From an uncultured Eubacteriales bacterium (lineage in GTDB: Bacteria > Bacillota > Clostridia > Peptostreptococcales > Anaerovoracaceae), in NCBI GenBank assembly GCA_902786855.1, contig CADAEH010000008.1:1-64000 (forward strand): a stretch of DNA of 64,000 bases. Direction: 5' to 3'. The notes below the pieces were generated by a model, which worked only from the letters and a program-made list of their open reading frames with translations, was not told the DNA's origin and ran no database searches. This document shows, one piece after another, positions 61,788 through 64,000 of this stretch. The stretch's first letter is position 1. Each line of letters begins with the position of its first letter. Made by a program: the position numbers and the translations under genes.

Positions 61788-64000
61788 CTATTTCTTGAAT
61801 ACTTTAGCGAGTTTGCTGCCCTTCGCTCTGATCTTGATCTCTCTAGGCAGTGCATAAGGCAGGATTGCTTTAAGCTTACCATTCTCTGCAGAGTACATTC
61901 TCGAAGCAAGAGGATGATCTCTCTCAAGCCTGATAGCATCGAATTCGCACTTTGTTGTACACAGTCCGCAGCCGATACATCTATTGACATCAACAGTCGT
62001 AGCACCGCACTTCAGACATCTGTTGGCTTCAGCCCTTATCTGAAGTTCTGTAAGCGGTTCTCTCAGATCTTCCCAGGTCTTGGTCGGATCGCCGTCCCTG
62101 CGTCCCGGCTTCTGTCTAGGCATATTATCATATCTCTCAACGAAGATATCATCTCTGTCGAGCTCGATGATCTCACGCAGATCGCGTCCTACGGTCAGTC
62201 TGTTAGCACCCTGATCTTTATGGACATATCTGTGCAGTGAATCAGCGATGACTCTGCCTGCTCCGATAGCATCGATAGCGAACTTCTGACCTGTTACGAT
62301 GTCTCCGCCTGCAAAGATATCTTCTTCCGCTGTCTGGAGTGTGACCGGATCAGCCTTTATTGTGCCGTTAGGATTGAATTCCACCTTGGTACCCTTAAGG
62401 AGATCCTGCATGTCTACCTTCTGACCTGTGCAGTAGAGTACTGTCTGGCAATCAACATCAAGAGTCTCAGAATCATCATACTTTGGATCGAATCTGCCCT
62501 CTTCATTCTTGACAGACAGGCATTTTTTGAACTTGATCCCGGTGACCTTTCCACCCTTGCTGACGATCTTAGCAGGGCCCCAGCCGCCGTTTACGCTGAT
62601 GCCTTCTTCTTCACACTCTGTTCTGTCTTCAATGCCCATAGGAAGCTCGTCATAACCTTCAAGAGCGTACATCATGACTGTGTCTGCTCCGGATCTCACC
62701 GCTGTCCTTGCAACGTCTGCACCGATGTTTCCGCCGCCGATAACTACTACGTTGCCACTGAGCTTGCCTGCTTTAGGCAGATCGCCCTGCATCAGTGCGA
62801 CCTCATCCTCATTGATGATGCGCATGAAATCTATTCCCGACATTACGCCCTTGGCATCTGCTCCCTCTACAGCGAGCTTTCCGCCGCTCTGCAGTCCGAT
62901 AGCTACATAGAATGCAGCATAACCTTCGTCTCTGAGCTGCTGGATCGTGACATCCTTGCCTACCTCGACTCCTGTTCTGAATTCAACGCCCATCTCCTTC
63001 ATAACATCGATCTCGGCGTCTACTACATCCTTCTCAAGTCTGAATGAAGGGATACCGTATCTGAGCATGCCCCCGAGAGCCTTCTGTTTCTCGAATACTG
63101 TAACAGGATAGCCGCGCTTTCTCAGGTAATAAGCTGCGGAGAGACCTGCCGGACCGGCTCCTATGATAGCCATCTTGTACTCATCGCCCCAGAATCCGCC
63201 GATCTCTTTACCGCATTCCGGTACGAATCTGTGCTCTGCTTTAAGTTCCTGTGCTGCGATGAACTTTTTGATCTCATCGATAGCTACAGGCTGATCGATC
63301 GTGCCTCTTGTACATCTGTCTTCGCATCTTCTGTTGCAGACAGCGCCGCATACTGCAGGAAGCGGATTGTCCTGCTTGATCAGCTCAAGAGCTTCTCTGT
63401 ATCTGCCCTGATCTGCCATGTTGATGTAACCCTGTACCGACAGATTGGCAGGACATGCTGCCTTACAAGGCGAAGTTCCTGTCTCATAGCAGTTGATCTT
63501 GGCGTCTTCTCTGTAATTTTTGTTCCACTTGTGAGGTCCCCACTTTACTTCATTAGGAAGCTCTGTGAGCGGGTATTCCACTGCCTGGCCGTTCTTCCTG
63601 CAAAGCTTCTGTCCGAGCTTGGCAGCTCCGACCGGACAGATCTCAACGCATTTACCGCATGCTACACACTTATTGTGGTCTACATGAGCTCTGTATGCAG
63701 AAGCTGACATATTAGGCGTATTGAAAAGCTGCGAAGTCTTGAGCGCGTTGCAGACGGTATTGGAGCAGTTACAGATACCAACGATCTTGTCTTCTCCGTC
63801 GAGGTTTGTGATCTGATGTACATAGCCTGCCTTCTCAGCCTTGCGCAGTACTTCCATTACCTCTTCATAGCTGCAGTAATATGCATCCTTCTTGGTCTCA
63901 ACAAGGTACTCTGCCATATCGCCGACCGCGATGCACCAGTAATCCTCGATCTCGCCGCCGCCTTCACCTCTTATCCTCTGCTGTCTTCTGCATGAACATA
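61788..64000 (-). CDS. FAD-dependent oxidoreductase with iron-sulfur clusters, glutamate synthase small-subunit-like; 5' end outside the window
   Basis: The frame is open from 61788 past the window end. The ATG at 63917 is probably internal: the frame upstream of it encodes CSCR and GDMAEYLVE, matching the Cys-rich N-terminus of this family. In order come an iron-sulfur region with ICNCSNTVC, a ferredoxin motif CVACGKCVEICPVGA, a second pair of Cys (SPCKAACPANLSVQGYI and CGAVCNRRCEDRCTRG), the FAD site IIGAGPAGLSAAYYLRKRGYPV, the NAD site VVVIGGGNIGADVARTAVRSGA and a C-terminal cluster RCIGCGLCTTKC. It resembles the GltD-type electron-bifurcating or NADPH-linked subunits found in anaerobes. 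The partner and the substrate are not visible. Confidence 0.9.
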   Translation of the reverse strand, partial: CSCRRQQRIRGEGGGEIEDYWCIAVGDMAEYLVETKKDAYYCSYEEVMEVLRKAEKAGYVHQITNLDGEDKIVGICNCSNTVCNALKTSQLFNTPNMSASAYRAHVDHNKCVACGKCVEICPVGAAKLGQKLCRKNGQAVEYPLTELPNEVKWGPHKWNKNYREDAKINCYETGTSPCKAACPANLSVQGYINMADQGRYREALELIKQDNPLPAVCGAVCNRRCEDRCTRGTIDQPVAIDEIKKFIAAQELKAEHRFVPECGKEIGGFWGDEYKMAIIGAGPAGLSAAYYLRKRGYPVTVFEKQKALGGMLRYGIPSFRLEKDVVDAEIDVMKEMGVEFRTGVEVGKDVTIQQLRDEGYAAFYVAIGLQSGGKLAVEGADAKGVMSGIDFMRIINEDEVALMQGDLPKAGKLSGNVVVIGGGNIGADVARTAVRSGADTVMMYALEGYDELPMGIEDRTECEEEGISVNGGWGPAKIVSKGGKVTGIKFKKCLSVKNEEGRFDPKYDDSETLDVDCQTVLYCTGQKVDMQDLLKGTKVEFNPNGTIKADPVTLQTAEEDIFAGGDIVTGQKFAIDAIGAGRVIADSLHRYVHKDQGANRLTVGRDLREIIELDRDDIFVERYDNMPRQKPGRRDGDPTKTWEDLREPLTELQIRAEANRCLKCGATTVDVNRCIGCGLCTTKCEFDAIRLERDHPLASRMYSAENGKLKAILPYALPREIKIRAKGSKLAKVFKK

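Noticed and set aside
1-64000. CRISPR array, complete insertion sequence, prophage or toxin-antitoxin pair
   Set aside because: No regularly spaced repeats, no transposase or integrase with intact motifs, and no phage structural gene were found on either strand.

Overview
The window is chromosomal DNA from a low-to-mid GC, anaerobic Gram-positive bacterium, most likely a member of the Clostridia. Pointers are a butyrate kinase, a class III (oxygen-sensitive, glycyl radical) ribonucleotide reductase, a reverse-domain rubrerythrin, a fused FeoA-FeoB, an S-box (SAM-I) riboswitch in front of metK, ScpAB condensin subunits, GGAGG-type ribosome binding sites and many intrinsic terminators. I cannot name the species; the gene content would suit the Anaerovoracaceae (Eubacteriales Family XIII), which is inference. 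The DNA is densely coding and mostly on the minus strand. There is no phage, CRISPR array or complete insertion sequence; the only accessory-looking stretch is the first kilobase.

Layout. 1-1100: a truncated gene, a 46-codon gene, about 500 bp of unassigned DNA with GTCCCC repeats and tRNA-like fragments, and tRNA-Ser(GGA). 1.2-10.5 kb: feoAB, an ABC exporter, butyrate kinase, TypA/BipA and a DUF2207 membrane protein. 10.7-17.5 kb: dCMP deaminase, a DapB-like reductase, two flavoproteins, a 65-residue protein, dUTPase and riboswitch-controlled metK. 17.5-22.7 kb: a complete branched-chain amino-acid ABC importer. 22.7-30.1 kb: a cytidylate-kinase-like protein, an alanyl-tRNA editing protein, a noncoding cluster of DnaA-box-like sites, and the operon prepilin peptidase-truA-scpA-scpB-rluB-unknown. 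30.1-39.3 kb: a lipase-like hydrolase, ketopantoate reductase, glycerate kinase, an rRNA methyltransferase, the ribonucleotide reductase locus and arginase. 39.3-46.9 kb: a YegP protein, a large surface protein, rubrerythrin, a DtxR-family regulator, two small membrane proteins, a nitrilase and a DMT transporter. 46.9-54.9 kb: a pyrimidine cluster (pyrC, carB, pyrK, pyrD, then pyrF, pyrE) without carA or pyrB. 55-64 kb: thiamine pyrophosphokinase, TrmO, a giant MscS-type channel with two extracytoplasmic regions, a NimA-like flavoprotein, a glycosyltransferase and an iron-sulfur flavoprotein that runs off the end.

The most interesting locus is the class III ribonucleotide reductase. The large subunit gene (35693-37969) stops just after its zinc-binding region and lacks the glycyl radical loop. 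That loop is encoded by a separate 53-codon gene (35394-35555) with its own ribosome binding site, a TTCACA-17-TATAAT promoter and degenerate NrdR-box-like sequence upstream. An attenuator-like hairpin then precedes the activase gene nrdG. The main nrdD promoter carries three sites matching the NrdR core, spaced 32 and 42 bp apart, two of which overlap the -10 and -35 elements. Second in interest is the DnaA-box cluster at 24793-24923, next to the scpAB operon and away from any dnaA or dnaN gene. Nucleotide supply is a recurring theme: dCMP deaminase, dUTPase, ribonucleotide reductase and the pyrimidine genes all lie within 45 kb.
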